A DNA stretch of 46,379 nucleotides from an uncultured Flavobacteriaceae bacterium (GTDB lineage: Bacteria; Bacteroidota; Bacteroidia; Flavobacteriales; Flavobacteriaceae). Made by a program: the position numbers and the translations under genes. Of this stretch, positions 23,074 through 31,284 are shown piece by piece; positions within the stretch are counted from its first letter, which is position 1; each line of letters begins with the position of its first letter. The DNA lies in the NCBI GenBank assembly GCA_947494205.1, contig CANLUH010000029.1, positions 1 to 46,379 on the forward strand, written 5' to 3'. The notes below the pieces were generated by a model. The model did not search any database and was not told where the DNA came from. It was given only the letters and a program-made list of their open reading frames with translations.

Positions 23074-23170
23074 AATAACTATTTTTAATTAATAATTACT
23101 TTGTATAAAGTGTTCTTTTTCCTAAGAATCAGTGTTATAAAGTTACAAATTTTTTAATTTAAATGTAGTT

Positions 23171-24238
23171 TTAGTTGTTATAAAAATGAAAAGAATCGAT
23201 TATTAAGTCATTTTCAACAATACAATTAATCTTAGTCGCTCCAATGCTTTCAAGTAATACAAAGTTAATATTGCCATGTTCATTTTTCTTGTCATACTTT
23301 AAAAGCTCAATAATAGGAGCGTAGTCTTCGGGTTTTATCTCTACATGACCATATATTGATTTTATAGTCTGTTTAATGTCTTCATTCTCCGCAGTAGGAA
23401 AATTGTAAAGTTTTGTAGATAGGTAGGTAGCAAGAATTATTCCTATAGCAACAGCTTCGCCGTGAAGTAATGTTTTGCGTTCAGGATGACTTAGAAAATA
23501 AGATTCTATAGCGTGTCCTAATGTGTGCCCGTAGTTTAAGGTTTTACGTAAATTATTTTCAAAAGGATCTTGCTCTACAATGTCTTTTTTTATTAAAATA
23601 GATTCAAAAATTAAATCGTCTAAATCTTCAAGAGATAGTTTAGATAAGTCTTTTAATTTGCTCCAATACTGTTTGTTATGTATAAGTCCGTGTTTTAGCA
23701 TCTCTGCTAAACCAGATCGCATTTCTAACTGCGGGAGTGTGTTTAAAAAAGTAGTGTCCACTAAAACCATTTGTGGTGTATTAATTACTCCAATTTGGTT
23801 CTTTAAGCTACCTAAATCTACTCCAGTTTTACCTCCAATTGAAGCATCTACCATTGCTAGTAAAGAGGTCGGTACGTTTATAAAATCGACACCTCTTTTA
23901 AAAGTTGAAGCAACAAAGCCTCCTAAATCTGTAACAACACCTCCGCCAATGTTTATTACAATACTTTTTCGGTCTCCATTGAGCTCGGATAGGGCATTCC
24001 ATACACCAACGCAAGTGTCTATAGTCTTGTTAATCTCTCCTGCTTCAATTTCTATAATTTCAATAGATATAGTTGTTTCTAATCGTGCTAAAAAATTAGG
24101 AAGACATTCCTGGTGTGTATTAGAATCGACTATTAAGAAAAGTTTAGAGTAGTTTTTCGTTTTTAGTAATTCGTTTATAGCAGGATAGCAAGCTTCATTT
24201 AAGTAAATAGTGTAATCTTGGGTAGGTATTGAAGTCAT
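23171..24238 (-). CDS. aroB: 3-dehydroquinate synthase
   Basis: The second enzyme of the shikimate pathway, converting DAHP to 3-dehydroquinate with NAD and a divalent metal; 355 residues, normal length. Visible motifs include NIGGGVVTDLGGFVAST, NVPTSLLAMVDASIGGKTGVD, and the metal ligands in SGLAEMLKHGLI (Glu), LNYGHTLGHAIE and LLHGEAVAIG (His). It is divergent from proline dehydrogenase; an 18-bp palindrome between them provides a -7 element on this strand at 24315-24322. Confidence 0.96.
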   Translation of the reverse strand: MTSIPTQDYTIYLNEACYPAINELLKTKNYSKLFLIVDSNTHQECLPNFLARLETTISIEIIEIEAGEINKTIDTCVGVWNALSELNGDRKSIVINIGGGVVTDLGGFVASTFKRGVDFINVPTSLLAMVDASIGGKTGVDLGSLKNQIGVINTPQMVLVDTTFLNTLPQLEMRSGLAEMLKHGLIHNKQYWSKLKDLSKLSLEDLDDLIFESILIKKDIVEQDPFENNLRKTLNYGHTLGHAIESYFLSHPERKTLLHGEAVAIGIILATYLSTKLYNFPTAENEDIKQTIKSIYGHVEIKPEDYAPIIELLKYDKKNEHGNINFVLLESIGATKINCIVENDLIIDSFHFYNN

Positions 24239-24304
24239 TTAAAAAGATCTAAAATAGAGAGTGTGAAATTAAGCGTTTTTTATGAAAATATATACTAGGA
24301 TATT

Positions 24305-24322
24305 TATATTTGTACAAATATA
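24305..24322. promoter_or_regulatory. 18-bp perfect palindrome with opposed -7 elements
   Basis: The 18 bases equal their own reverse complement. Each half contains TATATTTG, so both strands carry a TAnnTTTG element: 24305-24312 (plus, toward proline dehydrogenase) and 24315-24322 (minus, toward aroB). It may be a symmetric bidirectional promoter or an operator covering both promoters. Confidence 0.7.
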
Positions 24323-24336
24323 TTTCTACTAAACTT

Positions 24337-25512
24337 ATGAGCCAAGAAAAAATCTTTGATAATACAGCAGTTGCGTTTTCATTAAAAAGTGATTCTGAAT
24401 TAGAACGTGCCTATTTTTTATTTAAAATGATAGCAAGTCAACCCTTAGTTAAAATAGGAACAGCAGCCACTAACTTTGCATTAAAAGCAAACCTACCAGT
24501 TGAAGGTTTAATTAGAGCCACTGTGTTCGATCATTTCTGCGGAGGCGTAAATGAAGACGATTGCTTAACGGTAATTGATAAGATGTATACAAAACGCGTA
24601 TGTTCTGTTTTAGATTACTCTGTAGAAGGTAAAGAAACAGAAGAGCAGTTTGATAAAGCGACAGAGAAAATATTAAAGATTGTTGGTTTTTCGGATGAGA
24701 AAGACGCTATGCCTATTGTGGTGTTTAAACCTACGGGATTAGGACGCTTTTATTTATTTCAGAAAAAAGGAGAAGGTAAAGCGTTTACAGAAGATGAAGA
24801 GCAGGAGTGGAGTCGTATTGTAACTAGATTTAATGCTATTTGTAAGTTAGCCAGCGAAAAAGATGTGGAGGTTTTAATTGATGGTGAAGAAAGCTGGATG
24901 CAAGATGCTGCAGATGAATTAGTAGAAGATATGATGGCGCTTTATAATAAAGAAAAACCAATAGTGTATAATACACTACAAACCTATAGATGGGATCGTT
25001 TAGAGTTTTTGAAGGCATCTCATGAACGTGCTGAAAAAGGAGGTTTTAAATTAGGGTTTAAAATTGTAAGAGGCGCATATATGGAAAAAGAGCGTGATCG
25101 TGCAGAGGAGCAAGGGTATGAGTCACCAATATGTAAAGATAAACCAACTACAGATGTTAATTTTAATGATTGTTTAACGTATATATTAAACAACTTAGAT
25201 GCTATTTCTATTTTTATAGGAACGCATAATGAGGAGAGTTCTTATTTAGCTATGGATATTATGAAACAGCTAAAAATAGATAAAGGTGACAATCGTGTTT
25301 GGTTTGGTCAATTATACGGTATGAGTGACCATATTAGCTTCAATTTAGCAGAAATGGGATATAATGTTGCTAAATACGTGCCTTTTGGTCCTGTAAAAGA
25401 TGTTATGCCTTATTTAATACGTAGGGCAGAAGAGAATACTTCTGTTTCTGGGCAAACAAGCCGAGAGTTGTCATTATTAAAAAAGGAAAGAAAACGTAGA
25501 AAGACAGTTTAG
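24337..25512 (+). CDS. Proline dehydrogenase
   Basis: A 391-residue FAD-dependent enzyme oxidising proline to pyrroline-5-carboxylate, membrane-associated in the family; the monofunctional form without the aldehyde dehydrogenase half of PutA. Motifs: YNTLQTYRWDRLEF, LGFKIVRGAYMEKERDRAE (substrate and FAD contacts), IGTHNEES and FGQLYGMSDHISF, with a C-terminal YVPFGPVKDVMPYLIRRAEEN. The ATG at 24337 is preferred over a TTG at 24310 that lies within the palindromic promoter. Its stop overlaps by four bases with a convergent small gene. Confidence 0.94.
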   Translation: MSQEKIFDNTAVAFSLKSDSELERAYFLFKMIASQPLVKIGTAATNFALKANLPVEGLIRATVFDHFCGGVNEDDCLTVIDKMYTKRVCSVLDYSVEGKETEEQFDKATEKILKIVGFSDEKDAMPIVVFKPTGLGRFYLFQKKGEGKAFTEDEEQEWSRIVTRFNAICKLASEKDVEVLIDGEESWMQDAADELVEDMMALYNKEKPIVYNTLQTYRWDRLEFLKASHERAEKGGFKLGFKIVRGAYMEKERDRAEEQGYESPICKDKPTTDVNFNDCLTYILNNLDAISIFIGTHNEESSYLAMDIMKQLKIDKGDNRVWFGQLYGMSDHISFNLAEMGYNVAKYVPFGPVKDVMPYLIRRAEENTSVSGQTSRELSLLKKERKRRKTV

Positions 25513-25883
25513 TCTAAAAATTCTATAGATTTTAAAGTCGCTGTTTTTTCACAATTTTCTATTGTTAAAGCAGCGTCTTTTTTATTTAAAGTGCCTTCTA
25601 TGTGGTAAATACCACAAGGTTCTTTTCTTGGTTCACTTTTAGAAAACACAACATCTCCTTTGTATAAAATGTAATTCAGCTCTAAAGTATCTATATTTTC
25701 AGAAGTCATAAAAGCTTTAGATTTAGAACTAAACACTAGTGTCTTTGTTCCAATGTTTTTAAGTGTTCGTGCTTCAGGACTGTAGCTACACGATGCTTTT
25801 TTTCCGTTTAAAAAGAAGGCTAAAACGATTAAACCAATTGAGAAACCGCCAAGGTAATATCCTATTCTATGTAATAATTTCAA
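25509..25883 (-). CDS. Small membrane-anchored protein, possibly DUF4258-type
   Basis: A 124-residue protein with one N-terminal membrane segment (about residues 9-25, YLGGFSIGLIVLAFFLN) and a small extracytoplasmic domain (SCSYSPEARTLKNIG; EPCGIYHIEGTLN). From memory, flavobacterial proteins starting like this have been assigned to DUF4258, but I cannot confirm it. The gene follows alanine dehydrogenase on the same strand, 26 bases after its stop, and has its own -7 candidate at 25905-25912. The 3' end overlaps proline dehydrogenase by four bases. Confidence 0.72.
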   Translation of the reverse strand: MKLLHRIGYYLGGFSIGLIVLAFFLNGKKASCSYSPEARTLKNIGTKTLVFSSKSKAFMTSENIDTLELNYILYKGDVVFSKSEPRKEPCGIYHIEGTLNKKDAALTIENCEKTATLKSIEFLD

Positions 25884-25904
25884 AAGTTCTAAATTTTATG
25901 ATTG

Positions 25905-25912
25905 CAAATTTA
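25905..25912 (-). promoter_or_regulatory. -7 element TAAATTTG overlapping ald stop
   Basis: On the minus strand this reads TAAATTTG. It covers the stop codon of alanine dehydrogenase (25910-25912) and is 22 bases upstream of the start at 25883, so the small membrane protein may be transcribed independently. Confidence 0.5.
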
Positions 25913-27109
25913 GAATATTAAAAGATTAATATCACTATGTTTTAGATCAAACCATTCACCAACGGATCGATTTGTTAAAATGCCATGGTAAAAATAGAGT
26001 CCATTTTTTAAACCGCGATCAAAACGTATCGTATTTTCTAGACCGCCATCTTCAGCAATTTTTAATAAATAAGGTGTGAAAATGTTACTTATAGATGCAG
26101 ATGCTGTACGGGAATATCTAGCTGGAATGTTTGGAACGCAATAATGTATAATGCCATGTTTAATAAAAGTTGGTTGGTTGTGTGTGGTAACTTCGCTAGT
26201 TTCGAAACAACCACCCATATCTATACTAACATCAATTATTACGGAACCTTTTTTCATTTGCTCCACCATAGTTTCGCTTACAATAACTGGCGCTCTATTT
26301 TTGCCTCTAACAGCTCCAATAACAACATCACAACGTTTTAAAGCTTTGGTTAAATGTTTTGGTTGTATTGTAGACGTATAGAGTGTTCTACCTAAATTAG
26401 TTTGTACACATCTTAGTTTGGTTATAGAATTGTCAAAAACTTTTACATTAGCGCCAAGACCAATAGCACTTCTAGCAGCGAATTCGCCAACAGTACCAGC
26501 GCCAAGTATAACAACTTCAACAGGAGGTACGCCGCTAATGTTACCTAACATAAGTCCATTACCGTTATTAGAATTACTTAAAAGTTCAGAAGCTATTAAA
26601 ACAGAAGCAGTTCCTGCGAGTTCACTTAAAGCTCTAACGGCAGGATAAGCGCCATCATCATCTTTTATAAATTCGAAAGCTAAAGCAGTAATGCGTTTAG
26701 AAGCTAGTGTTTCAAAGTATTTTTTATTCTGCGTTTTAAGTTGTAATGCAGATATTAATATGGTTTGCGGATTTATTAGTTTTATCTCTTCTAGAGTAGG
26801 AGGTTCTACCTTTAGAATCATTGGGCATGAATATACTTTTGCAGTGTCATTAGTAATTTCTGCTCCAGCTTCACTGTAGTCTTTGTCACTAAAGTTCGCT
26901 CCTTTGCCTGCTCCTGATTCAATTAAAACACGATTTCCGTTATTTACTATAGCAGAAACGGCATCTGGAGTTAAGCAAACTCTTTTTTCTTGAAAAGCAG
27001 TTTCTTTTGGAATTCCCAAAAACAGAGAGCTTTTTTTCTTTAAAATCTCAAGTGTTTCTTCTTGTGGAAGCAATTGTGCTTTAGAAAAAGGAGTGATAGA
27101 TTTAGCCAT
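25910..27109 (-). CDS. ald: Alanine dehydrogenase
   Basis: A 399-residue NAD-dependent enzyme interconverting L-alanine and pyruvate with ammonia, in the alanine dehydrogenase/PNT family. The N-terminal part has GIPKETAFQEKRVCLTPDAV; the Rossmann motif is LGAGTVGEFAARSA with GAGTVG at 203-208; DVVIGAVRGKNRAP and VIIDVSIDMGGCFETS follow. The length is slightly above the classical 370 residues, with an N-terminal extension of about 30 residues that is common in Bacteroidota. It fits with proline dehydrogenase nearby in amino-acid use. No clear promoter was identified upstream. Confidence 0.93.
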   Translation of the reverse strand: MAKSITPFSKAQLLPQEETLEILKKKSSLFLGIPKETAFQEKRVCLTPDAVSAIVNNGNRVLIESGAGKGANFSDKDYSEAGAEITNDTAKVYSCPMILKVEPPTLEEIKLINPQTILISALQLKTQNKKYFETLASKRITALAFEFIKDDDGAYPAVRALSELAGTASVLIASELLSNSNNGNGLMLGNISGVPPVEVVILGAGTVGEFAARSAIGLGANVKVFDNSITKLRCVQTNLGRTLYTSTIQPKHLTKALKRCDVVIGAVRGKNRAPVIVSETMVEQMKKGSVIIDVSIDMGGCFETSEVTTHNQPTFIKHGIIHYCVPNIPARYSRTASASISNIFTPYLLKIAEDGGLENTIRFDRGLKNGLYFYHGILTNRSVGEWFDLKHSDINLLIF

Positions 27110-27173
27110 TTTAAGTAATTAGATTGTAATAAAAATCAAATTACGAATAAATTTTGAATGATAATAAAATCTA

Positions 27174-27695
27174 CTAAAAATACTGATTAAAAAGACCTTT
27201 TATACCTTTAGGTTTCATTTTTAATTCATCTTCTAATTCTTGTATGGATTTATTTACAGAATTTAAGCGATCGAATAATCTTGCTCTTATTAAATAGATA
27301 CTAGGAATTATAACAGCCATAAATGGGATAATATGAACTAATTCAAATTCGTCAATAAACTCTGTGTTAGATAATGAAAAACTGATAATCTGATAAAAAT
27401 ACATTACTATAGGTACTAATAGAGCATGATACCACCAGTGTCTACAGGTAAAAAACCATATTATCAATAATATCAGGGGAATTATTTTTCCAGTTAAAGT
27501 CCATACAACTATCTGAGCATCCTTATATATTTCACTATGGAATGTATATATAATGGTTTCCCAAACTTCTGTGTTGGGTACTGTTTCGTGTAGATAAAAA
27601 AGATAAGGAGTTAAAGAAATGAAAGTTGCTATAATGCTCCCAAGGATTATGGCTTTTTTACTATCCGTTCTTAGGTATTTTGATTTTTCTTCCAT
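27174..27695 (-). CDS. Integral membrane protein, 173 residues
   Basis: Unrecognised membrane protein with about four predicted helices (KAIILGSIIATFISLTPYLF; LTGKIIPLILLIIWFF; WYHALLVPIVMYFYQIISF; LVHIIPFMAVIIPSIYLI) and a C-terminal soluble tail with a short coiled coil (NSVNKSIQELEDELKMK). The start is set at the ATG at 27695; a TTG one codon upstream is possible. Its first 35 bases overlap, in another frame, the end of the upstream 47-residue secreted peptide, which suggests coupled translation. Function unknown. Confidence 0.75.
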   Translation of the reverse strand: MEEKSKYLRTDSKKAIILGSIIATFISLTPYLFYLHETVPNTEVWETIIYTFHSEIYKDAQIVVWTLTGKIIPLILLIIWFFTCRHWWYHALLVPIVMYFYQIISFSLSNTEFIDEFELVHIIPFMAVIIPSIYLIRARLFDRLNSVNKSIQELEDELKMKPKGIKGLFNQYF

Positions 27696-27804
27696 CAATT
27701 GCTGTCTTAGTTTGGTCGTTTAAATCGATGATATTATCTGCACTTGCTGTGAAGAAAACACAGCCTAAGAGGGCTAATGCGAGAATGTGTTTTTTTGACT
27801 TCAT
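27661..27804 (-). CDS. Short exported peptide, 47 residues
   Basis: A very small product: basic start MKSKKH, a hydrophobic segment, then either a signal-peptidase I site after TASA (residues 19-22) or a lipobox LLGC (C15). The mature part has about 25 residues, beginning DNIIDLNDQTK and ending IKIPKNG. The start at 27804 rather than the ATG at 27855 is supported by a -7 element (TAAATTTG, 27834-27841) that lies between the two. It overlaps the following membrane-protein gene by 35 bases. Function unknown; a companion of the membrane protein is possible. Confidence 0.6.
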   Translation of the reverse strand: MKSKKHILALALLGCVFFTASADNIIDLNDQTKTAIDGRKIKIPKNG

Positions 27805-27833
27805 TTGGTTTAGGTTTAGGGTAATTATACTAC

Positions 27834-27841
27834 CAAATTTA
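27834..27841 (-). promoter_or_regulatory. -7 element TAAATTTG for exported peptide gene
   Basis: Minus-strand TAAATTTG placed 29 bases before the ATG at 27804. It supports that start over the ATG at 27855, which would lie upstream of the transcript start. No -33 match seen. Confidence 0.5.
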
Positions 27842-27934
27842 ACCAATACATGCATTGTATTTTGTGTGAAATGTTAAAAAAATGTTAAAATTGATGTTTT
27901 TTCATTTTTTTGTTACGGGTAAAACCGTACTATT

Positions 27935-27970
27935 CAAAAAACACGTTTTTTATAATTTATAAAAAACGTG
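27935..27970 (-). terminator. Terminator after tsaE
   Basis: A thirteen-base-pair stem (27942-27954 with 27958-27970), three-base loop and a minus-strand T run. It lies 14 bases after the tsaE stop. Confidence 0.85.
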
Positions 27971-27984
27971 ATGTTATAAGGTGG

Positions 27985-28392
27985 TTATTGAGTAATTGTA
28001 AGGGTTCTCGTACCGTTTGTGTTAAGTTTTATGTTTAAAGTGTTAGCTTCAGTTTGTAATAAACCAGTTAATAATTCTGGCCATTCAACCAAAAGCCAAC
28101 TATCTGCAGAAAGGTATTCTTCTATTCCAAAGTTGTATAATTCTTCTTCGTCTTCTACACGATATAAATCGAAATGGAAAATAGAATCGTTTTGCGTTTT
28201 ATATTCATTTACTAGTGAGTAGGTTGGGCTACTAATAATGTCATCGCTACCTAATAATTTTACTAGTGTTTTTATTAAAGTGGTTTTACCAACCCCCATT
28301 TCTCCATTAAATAATAAGATTTTGGAGGTTGATTGATTTATAATCTGTTTAGCAACAGTTTCTATATCTTCTAAAGAATAGTTTATAGTCAT
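27985..28392 (-). CDS. tsaE: tRNA threonylcarbamoyladenosine biosynthesis ATPase
   Basis: A 135-residue cytosolic ATPase that works with TsaB, TsaC and TsaD to form the t6A37 modification in ANN-decoding tRNAs. The Walker A motif GEMGVGKT is at residues 30-37; DIISSPTYSLVNEY and the FHFDLYRVEDEEEL segment carry the switch and catalytic residues; WLLVEWPEL follows. The start at 28392 (MTINYSLEDIE) is preferred over one at 28416 because a -7 element lies between them. It is downstream of porX on the same strand. Confidence 0.93.
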   Translation of the reverse strand: MTINYSLEDIETVAKQIINQSTSKILLFNGEMGVGKTTLIKTLVKLLGSDDIISSPTYSLVNEYKTQNDSIFHFDLYRVEDEEELYNFGIEEYLSADSWLLVEWPELLTGLLQTEANTLNIKLNTNGTRTLTITQ

Positions 28393-28413
28393 AAACGCAA
28401 TAATTTTAAACCA

Positions 28414-28421
28414 CAAATTTA
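28414..28421 (-). promoter_or_regulatory. -7 element TAAATTTG for tsaE
   Basis: Minus-strand TAAATTTG 22 bases upstream of the tsaE start at 28392, in the 44-base gap after porX. No -33 match was found. Confidence 0.5.
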
Positions 28422-28436
28422 ATGTATTTCTATATT

Positions 28437-29990
28437 TTATTTGGGGTTTAAAACAACAAAAGGAATAATCATTTCTTCTAAAGATACACCACCATGTTGG
28501 TAAGTGTTTCTGTAATAACTTACGTAATGATTGTAGTTATTTGGATAGGCAAAGAATAAATCATTTTTTGCAAAAATGAAAGAGCTGTTCATTGAGATAG
28601 ACGGTAAGTGAATGCTTTTAGGGTTTTTAGCAGCTAATACATCTTTGTCTTCATAACTTAAGCTTCGTCCAGTTTTATATCTTAAATTTAAACTAGTGTC
28701 TCTGTCTCCAATAACTTTAGATGGGTTTTTTACATTTATAGTACCGTGGTCTGTCGTTAAAATTAGTTTAAATCCTAATTGTTGCGCATGCTGTATCATT
28801 TCTAATAAAGGCGAATTTTTAAACCAACTTTGCGTTAATGAGCGGTAGGCTTTATCGTTAGAAGCTAATTCTTTAACAACATCCATTTCTGTTTTTGCAT
28901 GAGATAACATATCTACAAAATTGTAAACAACAACTGTTAAGTCGTTATCTTTAAGTCCTCTAAAATTATCTGCTAATTTTTTTCCAGATTTTAAATTGGT
29001 TATTTTGTAGTACTCATGCTTTAAGTGTGTTAACCCTAAACGTCTCATTTGTGCGTTTAAAAAATCTGCTTCATGTAGATTTTTCCCACCCTCATCTGTA
29101 TCGTTTTTCCAATATTCAGGGTGTAATTTTTCCATGTCACTAGGCATTAATCCAGAAAAAATGGCATTACGCGCATATTGGGTTGCCGTTGGTAAGATGC
29201 TAAAAAAGGCTTCTTCATTTTCTTTTTTGTAATGATTGGTAACAGCAGGTTCAAATGCCTTCCATTGATCATAACGTAAATTATCTATAACCACTAAAAG
29301 CGTTGGTTGTTCTTTGCTTAATTGAGGTGCTATTTTATCTTTAAAAAGATTGTGAGATAGCGTAGGTGCATCGGTATTTGGTTCAAACCAGCTTGGATAT
29401 TCTTTATCTATAAATTTACCAAATTGAGTATTGGCTTCATTTTTTTGGGATTCTAAAATCTCAAACATTCCAATGTCTTCAATATCTTCTAATTGTATTT
29501 CCCAATAAATTAATTTCTGATATAATGCTACCCATTCTTCATAGGAATTTACCATAGATAAATCCATAGCAATCTTTCTGAATTCGCGTTGGTAATTAGA
29601 TGTTGTTTTTTCTGAAACTAAGCGGGAGTGATCTAAGTTGCGTTTCAAACTTAACAGAATTTGGTTGGGATTTACAGGTTTAATCAAGTAATCTGCTATT
29701 TTATTACCTATAGCTTCTTCCATAATATATTCCTCTTCACTTTTGGTAATCATTACCACAGGAAGTGTGTCTTGTTTCTCTTTTATTTCATTTAGAGTTT
29801 CTAACCCCGTTAAACCTGGCATGTTTTCATCTAAAAAAACAATATCAAATGTGCTCTCATCTAGAATTTCTAAAGCTTCTGTACCACTGTTACAAGTTGT
29901 AACATTATAATTTTTCTTCTCAAGGAAAAGAATATGAGGCTTTAATAAATCTATTTCATCGTCAACCCAAAGAATATTGATAGTGTTCAT
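28437..29990 (-). CDS. porX: PorX response regulator with alkaline-phosphatase-like domain
   Basis: The response regulator of the PorX/PorY pair that controls type IX secretion in Bacteroidota, 517 residues. The receiver domain (1-120) has the acidic patch VDDE (9-12), phosphorylation site D54 in VFLDENMPG, T82 and K104. The C-terminal domain belongs to the PglZ/alkaline phosphatase superfamily, reported in PorX proteins to hydrolyse oligonucleotides; VVIDNLRYDQW (D236), the candidate nucleophile T270 in PTATQYARN, and LTTDHGTINV are visible. The start at 29990 is preferred because the upstream extension is translated spacer. It is divergent from an HD phosphohydrolase gene, and their control regions overlap. 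Confidence 0.95.
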   Translation of the reverse strand: MNTINILWVDDEIDLLKPHILFLEKKNYNVTTCNSGTEALEILDESTFDIVFLDENMPGLTGLETLNEIKEKQDTLPVVMITKSEEEYIMEEAIGNKIADYLIKPVNPNQILLSLKRNLDHSRLVSEKTTSNYQREFRKIAMDLSMVNSYEEWVALYQKLIYWEIQLEDIEDIGMFEILESQKNEANTQFGKFIDKEYPSWFEPNTDAPTLSHNLFKDKIAPQLSKEQPTLLVVIDNLRYDQWKAFEPAVTNHYKKENEEAFFSILPTATQYARNAIFSGLMPSDMEKLHPEYWKNDTDEGGKNLHEADFLNAQMRRLGLTHLKHEYYKITNLKSGKKLADNFRGLKDNDLTVVVYNFVDMLSHAKTEMDVVKELASNDKAYRSLTQSWFKNSPLLEMIQHAQQLGFKLILTTDHGTINVKNPSKVIGDRDTSLNLRYKTGRSLSYEDKDVLAAKNPKSIHLPSISMNSSFIFAKNDLFFAYPNNYNHYVSYYRNTYQHGGVSLEEMIIPFVVLNPK

Positions 29991-29991
29991 G

Positions 29992-29999
29992 TATATTTG
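29992..29999 (+). promoter_or_regulatory. -7 element TATATTTG for HD protein
   Basis: TATATTTG begins two bases from the porX start codon on the other strand and 39 bases before the TTG start of the HD gene. The predicted transcript start near 30005 supports the TTG start at 30031 over upstream codons. Confidence 0.55.
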
Positions 30000-30030
30000 T
30001 TTAATATTATTAATAAGTAATTTCAAAAGC

Positions 30031-31260
30031 TTGCAGACAATTAACAAACTTAAGATTTTAAACGACCCAATTTACGGATTTATTACAATCCCGAACTCTT
30101 TAATTTTCGATTTAATCGAACATAGATATTTTCAGAGGCTACGTAGAATTACACAAATGGGATTGTCTTACCTCGTTTACCCAGGAGCACATCATACCCG
30201 TTTTCAGCATGCGATTGGATGTATGCATTTAATGCAGAAAGCAGTTAATGTACTTCGTTTTAAGGGAGTTGCAATTTCAGAAGGCGAAGAAAATGCGCTT
30301 TATATAGCAATATTATTACATGATATTGGGCATGGCCCATTCTCTCATGCTATGGAGCATAGTATAGTAAATGGTATCTCTCATGAGCATATTTCAATGC
30401 TTTTTATGGAACAATTAAATAAGGAATTTAACGGCGATTTAACATTAGCAATCGAAATTTTTAAGGGAGATTATCAAAGAAAATTTATGTGTCAGCTTAT
30501 TTCGAGTCAATTAGACATGGATCGCTCAGATTATTTAAAACGAGATAGTTTTTACACAGGAGTAGCGGAAGGAAACATTAATAGCGAGCGTTTAGTAACT
30601 ATGCTTAATGTAAAAGACGATGAGTTAGTTATAGAATATAAAGGAATTTATAGCGTAGAAAAGTTCTTAGTAGCAAGACGACTAATGTATTGGCAGGTAT
30701 ATTTACATAAAACAAGTTTAGTTGGCGAACAATTAGTAATTAGAGTTTTAAAACGTGCAAAAGAACTAACTAAAAATGGTGAGACTTTAGAGGCAAGTAA
30801 GCCATTATCTTATTTTTTAAATAACGAAATTTCTTTAAAAGATTTTAATACTGAAAGCTTAGAAGTATTTTCAACTTTAGATGATTACGATATTGTGTCT
30901 GCAATGAAAACATGGCAATTCCATGACGACTTTGTTCTGAAGAATCTCTGTGAGATGATTTTAAATAGAAACCTGCTTAAAATTAAATTAAAGAAAAAGC
31001 CTATTAAAAAAGAACAGGCAATTAAACACAGAGACTTATTAATGGCTGCATATTCTATTTCTGAAGATGAAGCAGATTATTTTGTATTTACAGGTTCGGT
31101 TTCAAATCAAGCATACCAACAGAAAAAGCAGAGTATAAAGATTTTATATAAAAACGGAAAAACAGAAGATATTGTAAAAGCATCAGATCAATTAAATTTA
31201 AAAGCACTGTCAAAACCAGTAACTAAATATTATATATGTTACCCAAAAGAAAAAATGTGA
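30031..31260 (+). CDS. HD-domain phosphohydrolase
   Basis: A 409-residue cytosolic metal-dependent phosphohydrolase of the dGTPase/YedO-like HD group. From the chosen start, KLKILNDPIYGFI is the typical opening. H60 in HTRFQHAIG, the HD pair H97-D98 in LLHDIGHGPFSHAMEH, and a later Asp in SSQLDMDRSDYLKRD complete the metal site. No ATG gives a sensible start, so the TTG at 30031 is chosen; the frame's upstream codons lie over the porX promoter region. It heads the lipid A cluster and ends 24 bases before lpxD. The nucleotide substrate is unknown. Confidence 0.88.
   Translation: MQTINKLKILNDPIYGFITIPNSLIFDLIEHRYFQRLRRITQMGLSYLVYPGAHHTRFQHAIGCMHLMQKAVNVLRFKGVAISEGEENALYIAILLHDIGHGPFSHAMEHSIVNGISHEHISMLFMEQLNKEFNGDLTLAIEIFKGDYQRKFMCQLISSQLDMDRSDYLKRDSFYTGVAEGNINSERLVTMLNVKDDELVIEYKGIYSVEKFLVARRLMYWQVYLHKTSLVGEQLVIRVLKRAKELTKNGETLEASKPLSYFLNNEISLKDFNTESLEVFSTLDDYDIVSAMKTWQFHDDFVLKNLCEMILNRNLLKIKLKKKPIKKEQAIKHRDLLMAAYSISEDEADYFVFTGSVSNQAYQQKKQSIKILYKNGKTEDIVKASDQLNLKALSKPVTKYYICYPKEKM
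30045..30052 (-). promoter_or_regulatory. -7 element TAAGTTTG for porX
   Basis: On the minus strand this reads TAAGTTTG. It lies inside the first codons of the HD gene, about 55 bases upstream of the porX start. A minus-strand TTG (30068-30070) is 15 bases further upstream, a little close for -33. Confidence 0.45.
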
Positions 31261-31270
31261 TAATTTTTTC

Positions 31271-31278
31271 TATTTTTG
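31271..31278 (+). promoter_or_regulatory. -7 element TATTTTTG just before lpxD
   Basis: TATTTTTG ends six bases before the lpxD ATG at 31285. If active, it would give a transcript with little or no leader. No -33 element is visible. Confidence 0.45.
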
Positions 31279-31284
31279 CGAATA

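Noticed and set aside
23580-24152. 190-codon plus-strand frame opposite aroB
   Set aside because: It lies fully antisense to a well-supported enzyme gene, has no domain pattern, and its composition reflects the complementary codons.
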